Shown here: piece by piece, positions 54,262 to 64,000 of the stretch
Position numbering within the stretch: the stretch's first letter is position 1
How the letters are laid out: each line of letters starts with the position of its first letter
DNA from: Cytobacillus kochii
GTDB taxonomy: Bacteria; Bacillota; Bacilli; Bacillales; Cytobacillaceae
Assembly: GCF_020171845.1 (NCBI RefSeq)
Contig: NZ_JAIVAM010000003.1
Coordinates: 1-64,000 of the forward strand
Length of the DNA: 64,000 nucleotides
Direction of reading: 5' to 3'
The notes under the pieces: generated by a model
What the model was told of the DNA's origin: nothing
The model's database searches: none
Seen by the model: the letters and a program-made list of their open reading frames with translations, nothing else
Made by a program: the position numbers and the translations under genes

Positions 54262-57200
54262 TTGTCTTTTATTCACTTGCAAGTATATAGTGCCTATAGT
54301 TTACTAATGAGCACAGCTAGTGTTGAACAACTCGTAGCAGATGCCAAAGTAAAAGGGTATCCAGCAATTGCCCTTACAGATAGAAATGTAATGTACGGGA
54401 CAGCACAGTTTTATAATGAATGTAAAAAGAATAATATTAAACCTATTATTGGGTTGACTGTCGATATTGAAAAGGAACAAGAAGAAGGGACGAACCCAAT
54501 AGTATTACTAGCGAAAAATAACCAAGGTTATCAAAACTTACTCAAAATAACGAGTAGCCTGCAAACGGCAGCAGAAGGCGGGCTCCCGCTCAAGTGGTTG
54601 AGGGCTTACTCAAATGGATTAATTGCTTTAACACCTGGTTTAGAAGGCGTAATTGAGAATTACTTGTTAGAAGACCGCTTTATGGATGCTGAAAAATATG
54701 CTCGTATGTATAAAGAGATTTTTTCAGGTGACTTTTATCTTTCTATGCAAAGACATGGGCTAACAGAGGAAGAGAAATTATTGCCGTTGCTGAAGGGTTT
54801 ATCAGAGCAAAGTGATATATCTCTAGTTGTGACAAATGCAGTTCATTATTTAAATAAAGAAGATGCCTTTGCTCAACAATGTGCACTTGCTATACGCAAT
54901 GGAGAAAAATTAGAAGACGAGAGTTGGGAAAGATTACAATCTGATCAATATTCTTTAAAACGTGTGAAAGAAATGGTTGACCTTTTTGTAGAAGAGGAAG
55001 AGGCCATTGTAAAGACGAATATGATTGCCAGTGAATGTGATGTGGAGATGGACCTTGGAATAAAAAGCTTGCCGAAATTCCCCACTGATGGCCATATGAC
55101 AGCCGATCAACAATTAGAGCAGCTCTGTATGGAAGGGTGGGGTGAGAGATATCCTGATGGAAATGAGAAAGCCAGGAATCGCCTTTTATATGAGCTTTCT
55201 ATTTTGAAGAAAATGAATTTTAGTGATTATTTTTTAATTGTTGCTGATTTTATGCAGTTTTGCAGAAGGGAAAAAATATTCACTGGACCTGGACGTGGGT
55301 CAGCAGCCGGCTCAATTGTAGCTTATGTGCTTTATATAACAGATGTTGATCCGATTCGTTACAATTTGCTTTTTGAACGGTTTTTGAACCCTGAGCGGAT
55401 TTCTATGCCTGATATTGATATTGATTTTCCTGACCATCGCAGAGATGAGGTAATCCAGTATGTGGCCAGCAAGTATGGTCAGCAACATGTCGCGCAAATC
55501 ATTACGTTTGGAACATTAGCAGCTAAGGCGGCACTTAGAGATGTGGGTAGGGCATTTGGCTTAAACTCAAAGGAACTAGATCAGCTATCTCGTGCGGTAC
55601 CTAGTCGACTAGGTATTACCTTAAAATCAGCTTGGCAAGAGTCACATTCCTTGCAAACATTGATTAATCAATCATCGTTATATAAAAGATTATTTAATAC
55701 AGCACTAAAGCTAGAAGGATTGCCTAGACATACTTCTACACATGCTGCTGGCGTTATCATAAGTGAGCGCCCACTTGTTCAAGTGGTACCAATTACCGGG
55801 GGACATGGAGATGTTTTTCTAACACAATTTTCAATGGAGCACTTGGAAGATCGTGGCCTATTAAAAATGGATTTTCTTGGTTTGCGTAATTTGTCACTTA
55901 TTGAAAATATTTTACAGTCTATCAAAAAGAAAACAGGGAAACTTATTCCCATAAAAGAAGTGCCACTTCAGGACCAAAAAGCTTATCAATTACTATCTAG
56001 GGGAGAAACAACAGGAATTTTTCAGTTAGAATCAAGTGGGATGAGAAATGTATTAAAAAAACTGCAGCCGACTACTTTTGAGGATATTGTTGCAGTCAAT
56101 GCATTATATCGCCCAGGCCCGATGGAAAATATTCCGTTATTTATAGCGAGAAAGCATGGTGAGGAGGAAATCACCTATCCTCATCAAGATTTAGAAGATA
56201 TATTGAAGCCGACTTATGGTGTCATTGTTTACCAAGAGCAAATTATGCAGATTGCAGCAAAGATGGCAGGATTTTCACTAGGGGAAGCGGACTTATTAAG
56301 AAGGGCCGTAAGTAAAAAGCAAGAAGAAGTTCTGAATAAAGAAAGAGCACATTTTGTGCAGGGTGCGATTAACCAAGGATATACAGAAGAAACTGCCAAT
56401 CAAATATATAATTACATCGTCAAGTTTGCTAATTACGGATTTAATAGAAGTCATGCAGTAGCCTATAGTATGATTTCTTATCAACTTGCCTATTTAAAAG
56501 CCCATTATCCGCTCCATTTCATGGCGGCATTGTTAACTTCAGCTATTGGTAATGATGCGAAAGTAGCCCAATATGTAAATGAGGCGAAGCAATTGGGGAT
56601 TGCGATCTTACCTCCTTCCATTAATAAAAGTATCTTTTCTTTTCAGGTGGAAAATCAAGGAATTCGCTATAGTTTAGCGGCAGTGAAGACGATCGGGGTA
56701 AATGCTTGGAAGGAAATTGTTCGAGTGAGAGCAGGTAGATCATTCCAAGATTTATTTGATTTTTGTATCCGTATGTCAGGGAAAGTATTCAATAGGCGAA
56801 TGCTTGAAATGCTAGTTCATTCCGGGAGTTTTGATGAGTTTGGTGAGGACCGAGCGACACTACTTGCTAGCTTAGATATTGCCTTAGAGCATGCCGATTT
56901 AGTTCAGCCAGATGATGATCAATTTGATATGTTTAGTGAAGAGGAATTTTTCCCTAAACCAAAATACGCAACTGTTGAAGAGATCCCCTTATTAGATAAA
57001 CTTGCTAACGAAAAGGCGGCTTTAGGGTTATATCTTTCTGCACATCCGGTAACAACCTATGAATCATTTTTTTCACTGTTAAAATCTCAAACGCTACAAT
57101 ACATTGAGAGTCAAGAGAGAAAAGCGATTGTTCAATCAGTTGTGTATATCTCAGAAATGAAGAAAATTAGGACGAAAAAAGGAGAAGCGATGGCATTTTT

Positions 57201-57624
57201 ACTTCTTAGTGATCAAACTGGAGATATGGAAGCAGTCGCTTTTCCGAAAATCTATAATAAGTATTCTTCTATCATGCAAGCTGGCGATATTGTCTTTATG
57301 AAAGGTGAAATAGAGGTAAGGAATGGAAAGAAACAATGGATTATTAGAAGTGTTGAAAATGTAGAAGAAGTGATTGAAAAGGAAGAATCTAAGCCACCTA
57401 CCCTTTACATTAAGATTACGAAAGAGAATGAATCAGATGAGAAATTAACATTGTTAAAAGAGATTTTACAATATGAAGTAGGGAAATCACCTGTCGTTTT
57501 ATTCTATGAAAATGATCGTAGATCCATCAAACTTAGTCAAGATGAATTTGTATCATACAGCGAAAAATTGACTGAACGCTTAAAAGAATTATTCGGAGGA
57601 GAGAATATTGTTTTTAAGCGTTAG
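54262..57624 (+). CDS. dnaE: DNA polymerase III alpha subunit DnaE
   Basis: A 1120-residue C-family polymerase from the TTG at 54262, after GAGGGTG; the start gives MSFIHLQVYSAYSLL, as in B. subtilis. Domains: PHP (1-200), palm/fingers with the catalytic Asp384, Asp386 and Asp388 in PDIDIDFPDHRR, a beta-binding region and a C-terminal OB fold (about 930-1040). It lacks the exonuclease domain of PolC. In Bacillus, DnaE extends RNA primers on the lagging strand before PolC takes over. Confidence 0.97.
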   Translation: MSFIHLQVYSAYSLLMSTASVEQLVADAKVKGYPAIALTDRNVMYGTAQFYNECKKNNIKPIIGLTVDIEKEQEEGTNPIVLLAKNNQGYQNLLKITSSLQTAAEGGLPLKWLRAYSNGLIALTPGLEGVIENYLLEDRFMDAEKYARMYKEIFSGDFYLSMQRHGLTEEEKLLPLLKGLSEQSDISLVVTNAVHYLNKEDAFAQQCALAIRNGEKLEDESWERLQSDQYSLKRVKEMVDLFVEEEEAIVKTNMIASECDVEMDLGIKSLPKFPTDGHMTADQQLEQLCMEGWGERYPDGNEKARNRLLYELSILKKMNFSDYFLIVADFMQFCRREKIFTGPGRGSAAGSIVAYVLYITDVDPIRYNLLFERFLNPERISMPDIDIDFPDHRRDEVIQYVASKYGQQHVAQIITFGTLAAKAALRDVGRAFGLNSKELDQLSRAVPSRLGITLKSAWQESHSLQTLINQSSLYKRLFNTALKLEGLPRHTSTHAAGVIISERPLVQVVPITGGHGDVFLTQFSMEHLEDRGLLKMDFLGLRNLSLIENILQSIKKKTGKLIPIKEVPLQDQKAYQLLSRGETTGIFQLESSGMRNVLKKLQPTTFEDIVAVNALYRPGPMENIPLFIARKHGEEEITYPHQDLEDILKPTYGVIVYQEQIMQIAAKMAGFSLGEADLLRRAVSKKQEEVLNKERAHFVQGAINQGYTEETANQIYNYIVKFANYGFNRSHAVAYSMISYQLAYLKAHYPLHFMAALLTSAIGNDAKVAQYVNEAKQLGIAILPPSINKSIFSFQVENQGIRYSLAAVKTIGVNAWKEIVRVRAGRSFQDLFDFCIRMSGKVFNRRMLEMLVHSGSFDEFGEDRATLLASLDIALEHADLVQPDDDQFDMFSEEEFFPKPKYATVEEIPLLDKLANEKAALGLYLSAHPVTTYESFFSLLKSQTLQYIESQERKAIVQSVVYISEMKKIRTKKGEAMAFLLLSDQTGDMEAVAFPKIYNKYSSIMQAGDIVFMKGEIEVRNGKKQWIIRSVENVEEVIEKEESKPPTLYIKITKENESDEKLTLLKEILQYEVGKSPVVLFYENDRRSIKLSQDEFVSYSEKLTERLKELFGGENIVFKR

Positions 57625-57980
57625 CCTTTACAAGTTTTTCAGATATGTTATATTGTTATCATAAACTGGTCAGACCACCATGAAGTTGATTTTTAAAGAA
57701 TTTGTTTTAAGTGCTGCTTTCATTTCCTTATTTATAGGGAAATTGTTCTCTAGTACGGAAGCAATTCTTATTAATGAATACTGAATCATTTTTCTAGTAT
57801 ATGTTTATTGTGAGGTCGACTGCTATTTTGTAACGTCCTAGGTATTTAGTTGTTTTTGCCACATTCTTGATATATGTAATGAAGAATAAGAGAGACAAAT
57901 TTTACATATTAAGAAAAGAAGAGACAGCTAGTATGTTGGGTTTGTGAAGAATTATAAGAAAGCACTAAGGGGTGTAGGTC
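57625..57980. other. dnaE-malic enzyme intergenic region
   Basis: 356 AT-rich bases. It holds a GntR-type dyad at 57667 beside TATATT/TATCAT -10-like sequences, a 34-codon frame without a ribosome site, and GGGGTG before the malic enzyme ATG. No terminator hairpin for dnaE stands out, so read-through is possible. Confidence 0.5.
57667..57677. promoter_or_regulatory. GntR/FadR-type operator upstream of malic enzyme
   Basis: TGGTCAGACCA, a perfect TGGTC-N-GACCA dyad, fits the FadR-subfamily pattern TNGTNNNACNA. A near-identical site precedes accD. Confidence 0.6.
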
Positions 57981-59219
57981 ATGTCATTAAGAGATGAAGC
58001 ATTAAATATGCATAAGGTTCATAAAGGTAAATTAGAATCTAAATCAAAAGTAGCTGTTACAAATGCGAAAGAGTTAAGCTTAGCTTATTCTCCCGGCGTT
58101 GCAGAGCCATGTAAAGAAATTTATGATAAACCAGAAACAGTTTATGATTATACAATGAAAGGCAATATGGTAGCTGTGGTTTCTGATGGAACAGCCGTTC
58201 TTGGACTTGGCAATATCGGACCAGAAGCAGCATTACCAGTAATGGAAGGGAAAGCTGTGTTATTTAAAAGTTTTGCAGGTGTTGATGCTTTTCCTATTTG
58301 CTTGAATACCAATGATATTGATAAAATCGTTGATACGGTGAAGTTAATGGAGCCGACTTTTGGCGGTGTGAACTTAGAGGATATTGCAGCACCGAATTGC
58401 TTCTATATTGAAGAACGTTTGAAAAAAGAGACAAATATACCAGTGTTCCATGATGATCAACACGGCACGGCCATTGTAACTGTTGCTGGACTCGTCAATG
58501 CCCTTAAACTTGCTGGTAAAAAGATGAGCGAGATAAAAGTGGTTGCAAACGGTGCTGGTGCAGCAGGTATTGCTATTATTAAATTACTATACCGTTATGG
58601 TGTAAGAGATATTATTATGTGTGATACAAAGGGTGCTATCTATGAAGGGCGTCCAAACGGGATGAATGATATTAAGAGTGAAGTTGCCCGGTTCACAAAT
58701 CGTAACCAAGTTAAAGGCAGTTTAACAGATGCAATTAAAGATGCAGATGTATTTATTGGTGTATCAGTGGCGGGTGCTCTGACAGCTGATATGGTACAAT
58801 CAATGAACGACAAGGCAATCATTTTTGCTATGGCTAATCCAACACCAGAAATCATGCCAGAAGAAGCAAAAGCTGCTGGAGCGCTTGTTGTTGGTACAGG
58901 TCGTTCAGATTTCCCTAACCAAGTAAATAATGTTCTTGCCTTCCCAGGAATCTTTAGGGGTGCTTTAGATGTTCGTGCAACTCATATTAATGAGCATATG
59001 AAAATTGCTGCGGTTGAAGCAATTGCTGAATTGATTGCTGAAGAAGACTTACATTCTGATTATGTCATTCCAGCTCCATTTGACCCACGAGTGGCACCAG
59101 CAGTAGCATCTGCAGTAGCTAAATCAGCTATGGAAACTGGCGTAGCTAGAATTAAAGTTGACCCAGAAGAAGTGAAGCAAAGAACAGCACAGCTTGCAGC
59201 TATCGGAAAAGATAAATAA
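57981..59219 (+). CDS. ytsJ: NADP-type malic enzyme (YtsJ)
   Basis: A 412-residue short-form malic enzyme: oxidative decarboxylation of malate to pyruvate with NAD(P)H production. The SPGVAEPC segment, the metal-binding HDDQHGTAIVTVAGL and the Rossmann GAGAAGIA are intact. Length and position (dnaE-ytsJ-accD) match B. subtilis YtsJ, the main NADPH-forming isoform there. GGGGTG precedes the ATG. A GntR regulator gene follows after nine bases. Confidence 0.92.
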   Translation: MSLRDEALNMHKVHKGKLESKSKVAVTNAKELSLAYSPGVAEPCKEIYDKPETVYDYTMKGNMVAVVSDGTAVLGLGNIGPEAALPVMEGKAVLFKSFAGVDAFPICLNTNDIDKIVDTVKLMEPTFGGVNLEDIAAPNCFYIEERLKKETNIPVFHDDQHGTAIVTVAGLVNALKLAGKKMSEIKVVANGAGAAGIAIIKLLYRYGVRDIIMCDTKGAIYEGRPNGMNDIKSEVARFTNRNQVKGSLTDAIKDADVFIGVSVAGALTADMVQSMNDKAIIFAMANPTPEIMPEEAKAAGALVVGTGRSDFPNQVNNVLAFPGIFRGALDVRATHINEHMKIAAVEAIAELIAEEDLHSDYVIPAPFDPRVAPAVASAVAKSAMETGVARIKVDPEEVKQRTAQLAAIGKDK

Positions 59220-59228
59220 CGATAGGCG

Positions 59229-59852
59229 GTGAGTTCGCTGGACAATTCAACGAAATTATATATAGAAATCGTGAAACAGCTGCGAAATATTATTCAAGAA
59301 GAAGGTTATCAAACAGGTGATAAACTACCTTCAGAACGTGAAATGTCAGAACGCCTAAATGTTGGGCGTTCTTCCGTTCGTGAAGCTTTTCGTGCGTTAG
59401 AGCTACTAGGTTTAATAGAGACGAGAAGAGGCGAAGGAACCTTTATTAAAGATTTTCGCGGTCATAATCTGGTACAATTACTGAGTACATTTATTCTGCA
59501 AGACAAACAAGCAAAAACTGATATTAAAGAAACGAAATATTTGGTAGAATGGGATTGTATATGGTTAGCGATGAGAAAAGCAACGCCAAAAGAACTTGAA
59601 GCTTTTAGAAATTGGGTCACTTCTGAGGTGTTTCAAGAGAATGAATTTTTTTATCGCATCGTTCTCATAGCAGATAACCATTTATTTAAGCGTCTCTGGA
59701 CGATTTTAACCGATTATTATAATTCGTTAGACTTTGGTTCAGCGATTGTTGATCAAAAAACCTATCTGTCATTAATAGATGCGATGATAGAGAAAGATGA
59801 ACAAACAGCAAAAATTCAATATTGTTTAATAAGAAATTTGTCGAGCATTTAA
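59229..59852 (+). CDS. GntR-family (FadR-type) transcriptional regulator
   Basis: About 205 residues. The N-terminal winged helix is typical (GDKLPSEREMSERLNVGRSSVREAFRALELLGLIETRRGEGTFI). The C-terminal domain is helical and shorter than the usual FCD fold, with few of its metal-binding His residues. Start is uncertain: the GTG at 59229 is inside AGGCGGTGA, which looks like the ribosome site itself, leaving an in-frame CTG at 59238. It lies between malic enzyme and accD, and both are preceded by the same dyad, so it probably controls these flanking genes. Confidence 0.8.
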   Translation: MSSLDNSTKLYIEIVKQLRNIIQEEGYQTGDKLPSEREMSERLNVGRSSVREAFRALELLGLIETRRGEGTFIKDFRGHNLVQLLSTFILQDKQAKTDIKETKYLVEWDCIWLAMRKATPKELEAFRNWVTSEVFQENEFFYRIVLIADNHLFKRLWTILTDYYNSLDFGSAIVDQKTYLSLIDAMIEKDEQTAKIQYCLIRNLSSI

Positions 59853-59950
59853 CGACAATGTTTTCCATCTTTTTTAAGCCTATTATTGTATAGTGATGAG
59901 ACAAGCTATATTCTCGCACTTACGTCGATAGGCAATTGTTTTTTTTCTAA

Positions 59951-59963
59951 GTGGTCTGGCCAC
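59951..59963. promoter_or_regulatory. GntR/FadR-type operator upstream of accD
   Basis: GTGGTCTGGCCAC, one base from the dyad before malic enzyme (TGGTCAGACCA and its complement), 85 bases before the accD start. Confidence 0.6.
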
Positions 59964-60047
59964 CTAGGGAATTGGTAATGATTACTAAAGTAGGAAAGGT
60001 AAATTTCACTTTTGTTATTTACTTTGTAATTACAAGGAGGTTTCACC

Positions 60048-60917
60048 TTGCTAAAAGACATCTTTACAAAATCAAAGAAGAAAAAATATGCAACTATTCC
60101 TTCTGAGGCAGCGAAGCAAGATGTCCCAGAAGGAATCATGACTAAATGCCCTGAATGTAAGAAGATAATGTATACGAAAGAACTAATGAAAAACATGAAG
60201 GTATGTATTAATTGTGGTCATCATCACCCAATGAACGCAGCAGAACGTTTTGAGAGCTTTCTAGATAAGGGGACATTTCAAGAGCTAGATCGTGAAATGA
60301 TATCAGAAAACCCGCTTGCTTTTCCAGATTACCTTGAAAAAGTTGAAAAAGACCGTAAGAAAACAGGCATGAATGAAGCGGTAATGACAGGGATTGGAGA
60401 ATTGGATGGTTTTCAAATTGTTCTGGCCGTAATGGATTCGACTTTTAGAATGGGAAGCATGGGCTCTGTGGTCGGAGAGAAAATCACAAGGGCAATCGAA
60501 AAGGCGGATGAATTGAAAGTGCCATTCATTATCTTTACTGCTTCTGGTGGTGCAAGAATGCAAGAAGGTGTATTGAGTTTGATGCAGATGGCGAAGACGA
60601 GTGTGGCGCTTAAGCGATTCAGTGATAATGGTGGCTTAATTATCTCGATAATGACACACCCGACTACTGGTGGTGTTTCTGCTAGTTTCGCTTCATTAGG
60701 AGATTTTAATTTTGCTGAGCCAAAAGCGTTAATTGGTTTTGCCGGGCGTCGTATTATTGAACAGACAATTCGTGAAGAGTTGCCAGAGGACTTCCAAACA
60801 GCAGAATTCTTATTGAAGCATGGGCAGCTTGATGCCGTTATTCATCGTTCTAAGCTGCGAGAGGAGATTGCTAACATTCTTTCCATTCATCAGCCAGGAG
60901 GTGAGCTTAAATGGTAA
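60048..60917 (+). CDS. accD: acetyl-CoA carboxylase carboxyltransferase subunit beta
   Basis: A 289-residue subunit from the TTG at 60048 after AAGGAGG. The N-terminal zinc ribbon has Cys34, Cys37, Cys53 and Cys56; the crotonase-like domain carries [10 protein letters not shown] and TGGVSASFA, which form the oxyanion holes. With AccA it transfers the carboxyl group from biotin to acetyl-CoA, giving malonyl-CoA. Overlaps accA by seven bases. Confidence 0.97.
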   Translation: MLKDIFTKSKKKKYATIPSEAAKQDVPEGIMTKCPECKKIMYTKELMKNMKVCINCGHHHPMNAAERFESFLDKGTFQELDREMISENPLAFPDYLEKVEKDRKKTGMNEAVMTGIGELDGFQIVLAVMDSTFRMGSMGSVVGEKITRAIEKADELKVPFIIFTASGGARMQEGVLSLMQMAKTSVALKRFSDNGGLIISIMTHPTTGGVSASFASLGDFNFAEPKALIGFAGRRIIEQTIREELPEDFQTAEFLLKHGQLDAVIHRSKLREEIANILSIHQPGGELKW

Positions 60918-61888
60918 CTGAATTAACGTTTGAAAAACCGATTATTGAACTAAGAAAAAGAATAGCTGAATTAAAAGAATTTACGAAGACAGCAGATGTT
61001 GATTTAGGATCTGAAATTAATAAGCTCGAGACAAGATTAGCCAAGTTAGAAAAAGATATATATGAAAATCTAGGACCATGGGATCGAGTGCAAATTGCTC
61101 GTCATCCTAATCGTCCTACTACATTAGATTATATAGAGTATTTGTTTGATGACTTTTTTGAATGTCATGGCGATCGTGTATTCGGAGATGATGAAGCGAT
61201 TGTTAGTGGGATTGCTAAGTTTAGAGGACATCCTGTTACAGTGATCGGCCATCAACGTGGAAAAGATACAAAAGAAAATATCCGTAGAAACTTCGGTATG
61301 CCGCATCCTGAAGGTTATCGAAAAGCGTTGCGTTTAATGAAGCAAGCGGAAAAGTTTCGCCGACCAATTGTTTGTTTTATAGATACGAAAGGTGCTTACC
61401 CAGGCAAGGCAGCTGAAGAAAGAGGGCAAAGTGAAGCGATAGCTAAAAACCTTTTTGAAATGGCTAGTTTGAAAGTACCGGTTGTGTGTATAGTAATTGG
61501 AGAAGGGGGAAGTGGCGGCGCTTTGGCGTTGGGCATTGGTAACTATATTCATATGCTAGAAAATGCTACTTACTCTGTTATTTCACCAGAGGGAGCAGCT
61601 TCTATTCTTTGGAAAGATGCGGCGAAAGCGCAAACAGCAGCTGAGTCGATGCGTATTACTGCTCCAGATTTAAAGGAGCTTGGAGTTATCGATGAAATCA
61701 TACCTGAAGTAAAAGGTGGAGCTCATAAGGATGTTGAGCAGCAAGCACTAGCAATTGAAGATATTCTTTATCAATCATTAAAAGATTTATCTCAACTAGA
61801 TGAAAAGCAATTAGTAGATCATCGTTATGAGAAATATAAATCAATTGGGAAATATTCGTTTTTAAGAGATTATATTGGGGTAAAATAA
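60911..61888 (+). CDS. accA: acetyl-CoA carboxylase carboxyltransferase subunit alpha
   Basis: A 325-residue partner of AccD in the alpha2beta2 carboxyltransferase. [21 protein letters not shown]-like and [21 protein letters not shown] segments and the glycine-rich [13 protein letters not shown] oxyanion loop are present. AGGAGGTG within accD precedes the ATG. The end is followed at once by a strong terminator, so malonyl-CoA genes form a unit separate from pfkA. Confidence 0.97.
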   Translation: MVTELTFEKPIIELRKRIAELKEFTKTADVDLGSEINKLETRLAKLEKDIYENLGPWDRVQIARHPNRPTTLDYIEYLFDDFFECHGDRVFGDDEAIVSGIAKFRGHPVTVIGHQRGKDTKENIRRNFGMPHPEGYRKALRLMKQAEKFRRPIVCFIDTKGAYPGKAAEERGQSEAIAKNLFEMASLKVPVVCIVIGEGGSGGALALGIGNYIHMLENATYSVISPEGAASILWKDAAKAQTAAESMRITAPDLKELGVIDEIIPEVKGGAHKDVEQQALAIEDILYQSLKDLSQLDEKQLVDHRYEKYKSIGKYSFLRDYIGVK

Positions 61889-61911
61889 AAACGTGCGAAC
61901 TGCACGTTTTT
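61887..61911 (+). terminator. terminator after accA
   Basis: AAAAACGTGC-GAACT-GCACGTTTTT, overlapping the accA stop region; strong. Confidence 0.88.
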
Positions 61912-63182
<1,271 letters not shown>

Positions 63183-63211
63183 GCGTACATAATTAGGAGG
63201 TATATATTAAT

Positions 63212-64000
63212 ATGCGTAAAACGAAAATTGTTTGTACAATTGGACCAGCTAGTGAAAGTATTGAAAAAATTATTGAATTAATAAATGCTGGCATGAATGT
63301 AGCAAGATTAAATTTTTCACACGGGAATTTTGCAGAACATGGTGAGCGAATTGCTAATATCCGCGAAGCATCCAAGCAAACTGGAAAGACAGTTGCAATT
63401 TTATTAGATACAAAAGGTCCGGAAATACGTACAAATGATATGAAAGACGGTGCGATTGAATTAGAAGCGGGTAACAATATCATTGTGAGTATGAATGAAG
63501 TGGAAGGGACAACAGACAAATTCTCTGTTACATATAGTGGCCTCATTGATGATGTTCACATTGGCTCTAGTATTCTTTTAGATGATGGGTTGATTGCTTT
63601 GGAAGTCGATGCTATCAATAAAGAGAAAGAAGAAATTCATGCGAAAATCTTAAATAGCGGTACGTTAAAGAATAAAAAAGGTGTGAATGTACCAGGTGTT
63701 TCAGTTAACCTCCCTGGCATCACAGAAAAGGATGCCAAGGATATTCTTTTTGGAATTGAGCAAGAAGTTGACTTTATTGCCGCTTCCTTTGTGAGACGAC
63801 CATCAGACGTTTTAGAAATTCGTCAATTACTAGAAGAAAATAATGCAGAATATATTCATATTATCCCCAAAATCGAAAACCAAGAAGGCGTAGATAATAT
63901 TGAAGGTATTCTAGAAGTGTCAGATGGTTTAATGGTAGCGCGTGGAGATTTAGGTGTTGAAATTCCAGCGGAGGAAGTACCGCTTGTACAAAAGCAATTA
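63212..64000 (+). CDS. pyk: pyruvate kinase (5' portion)
   Basis: 263 codons from the ATG at 63212 (after TAGGAGG) to the right edge, frame open throughout. [35 protein letters not shown], and [13 protein letters not shown] (catalytic Lys) and [12 protein letters not shown] (metal site) identify pyruvate kinase. The C-terminal regulatory domain lies outside the window. Operon with pfkA, as in B. subtilis. Confidence 0.95.
   Translation, partial: MRKTKIVCTIGPASESIEKIIELINAGMNVARLNFSHGNFAEHGERIANIREASKQTGKTVAILLDTKGPEIRTNDMKDGAIELEAGNNIIVSMNEVEGTTDKFSVTYSGLIDDVHIGSSILLDDGLIALEVDAINKEKEEIHAKILNSGTLKNKKGVNVPGVSVNLPGITEKDAKDILFGIEQEVDFIAASFVRRPSDVLEIRQLLEENNAEYIHIIPKIENQEGVDNIEGILEVSDGLMVARGDLGVEIPAEEVPLVQKQL

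Noticed and set aside
57680-57784. 34-codon hydrophobic frame between dnaE and malic enzyme
   Set aside because: There is no ribosome-binding site, and the start overlaps the GntR-type operator. Probably chance.

Overview
The window is AT-rich chromosomal DNA from an endospore-forming member of the Bacillaceae (Firmicutes). The evidence is a run of core genes in the order known from Bacillus subtilis: rpsD, ytrP, msrC, refZ, hisJ, ezrA, brnQ, nifZ, thiI, sspA-type SASP, ytcI, ytcJ, nadK2, sppA, yteJ, ytfI, ytfJ, tpx, ytxK, ackA, moaB, argG, argH, ytkL, ytoI, ytpI, nrnA, ytrI, ytrH, dnaE, malic enzyme, accD, accA, pfkA, pyk. Spore genes (an alpha/beta SASP with a clear sigma-G promoter, ytfJ, ytrH/ytrI), strong AGGAGG ribosome sites and frequent TTG/GTG starts fit this. 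I cannot name the genus.

Layout. 1-4.5 kb: an omega-amino acid or amine catabolic operon (class III aminotransferase, aldehyde dehydrogenase, APC permease) behind a textbook sigma-54 promoter, with the first codons of a divergent gene at the left edge and a 12-bp palindrome between them. 4.6-6.1 kb: a SpoIIAA/STAS-like protein and a KAS III homologue that keeps the active-site Cys but lacks the usual His and Asn. 6.1-9.5 kb: a worn accessory patch with an IS3-type transposase remnant, an orphan hypothetical gene, an XRE regulator remnant, an AdhA-type alcohol dehydrogenase, a frameshifted aldo/keto reductase pseudogene and a MerR-family regulator. Three GTTAAC-centred sites, two of them in 19-bp-spacer promoters, tie the dehydrogenase, the broken reductase and the regulator into one small AdhR/NmlR-like regulon. 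9.7-23 kb: rpsD with a long leader, a diguanylate cyclase, a probable methionine gamma-lyase with a perfect cre site, and the msrC-refZ-hisJ-ezrA-brnQ-nifZ-thiI-SASP block. 23-26.3 kb: a LysR regulator divergent from hutG-gltS. 26.5-45.5 kb: acyl-CoA synthetase, amidohydrolase, RarD, NAD kinase 2, sppA-yteJ, ytfI-ytfJ, tpx, ytxK-ackA, EcsC-like, moaB, a PBP4B-like serine hydrolase, argGH with tandem ARG boxes, and a Usp protein. 45.5-54 kb: a 50-residue small protein, yhdT-panF, an Xaa-Pro peptidase, ytkL, ytoI, ytpI, nrnA and ytrHI. 54-64 kb: dnaE, malic enzyme, GntR regulator, accDA, pfkA and the start of pyk.

How they work together. The right end is a central-carbon/lipid hub: pyk and pfkA (glycolysis), malic enzyme (NADPH and pyruvate), accDA (malonyl-CoA). 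The GntR gene sits inside it, and near-identical TGGTC-N-GACCA sites lie before both malic enzyme and accD, so I infer that one regulator couples these steps. No tRNA, CRISPR array, prophage or intact insertion sequence was seen. The strongest candidates for something less described are the KAS III variant with its STAS neighbour, the GTTAAC regulon and the GntR sites.
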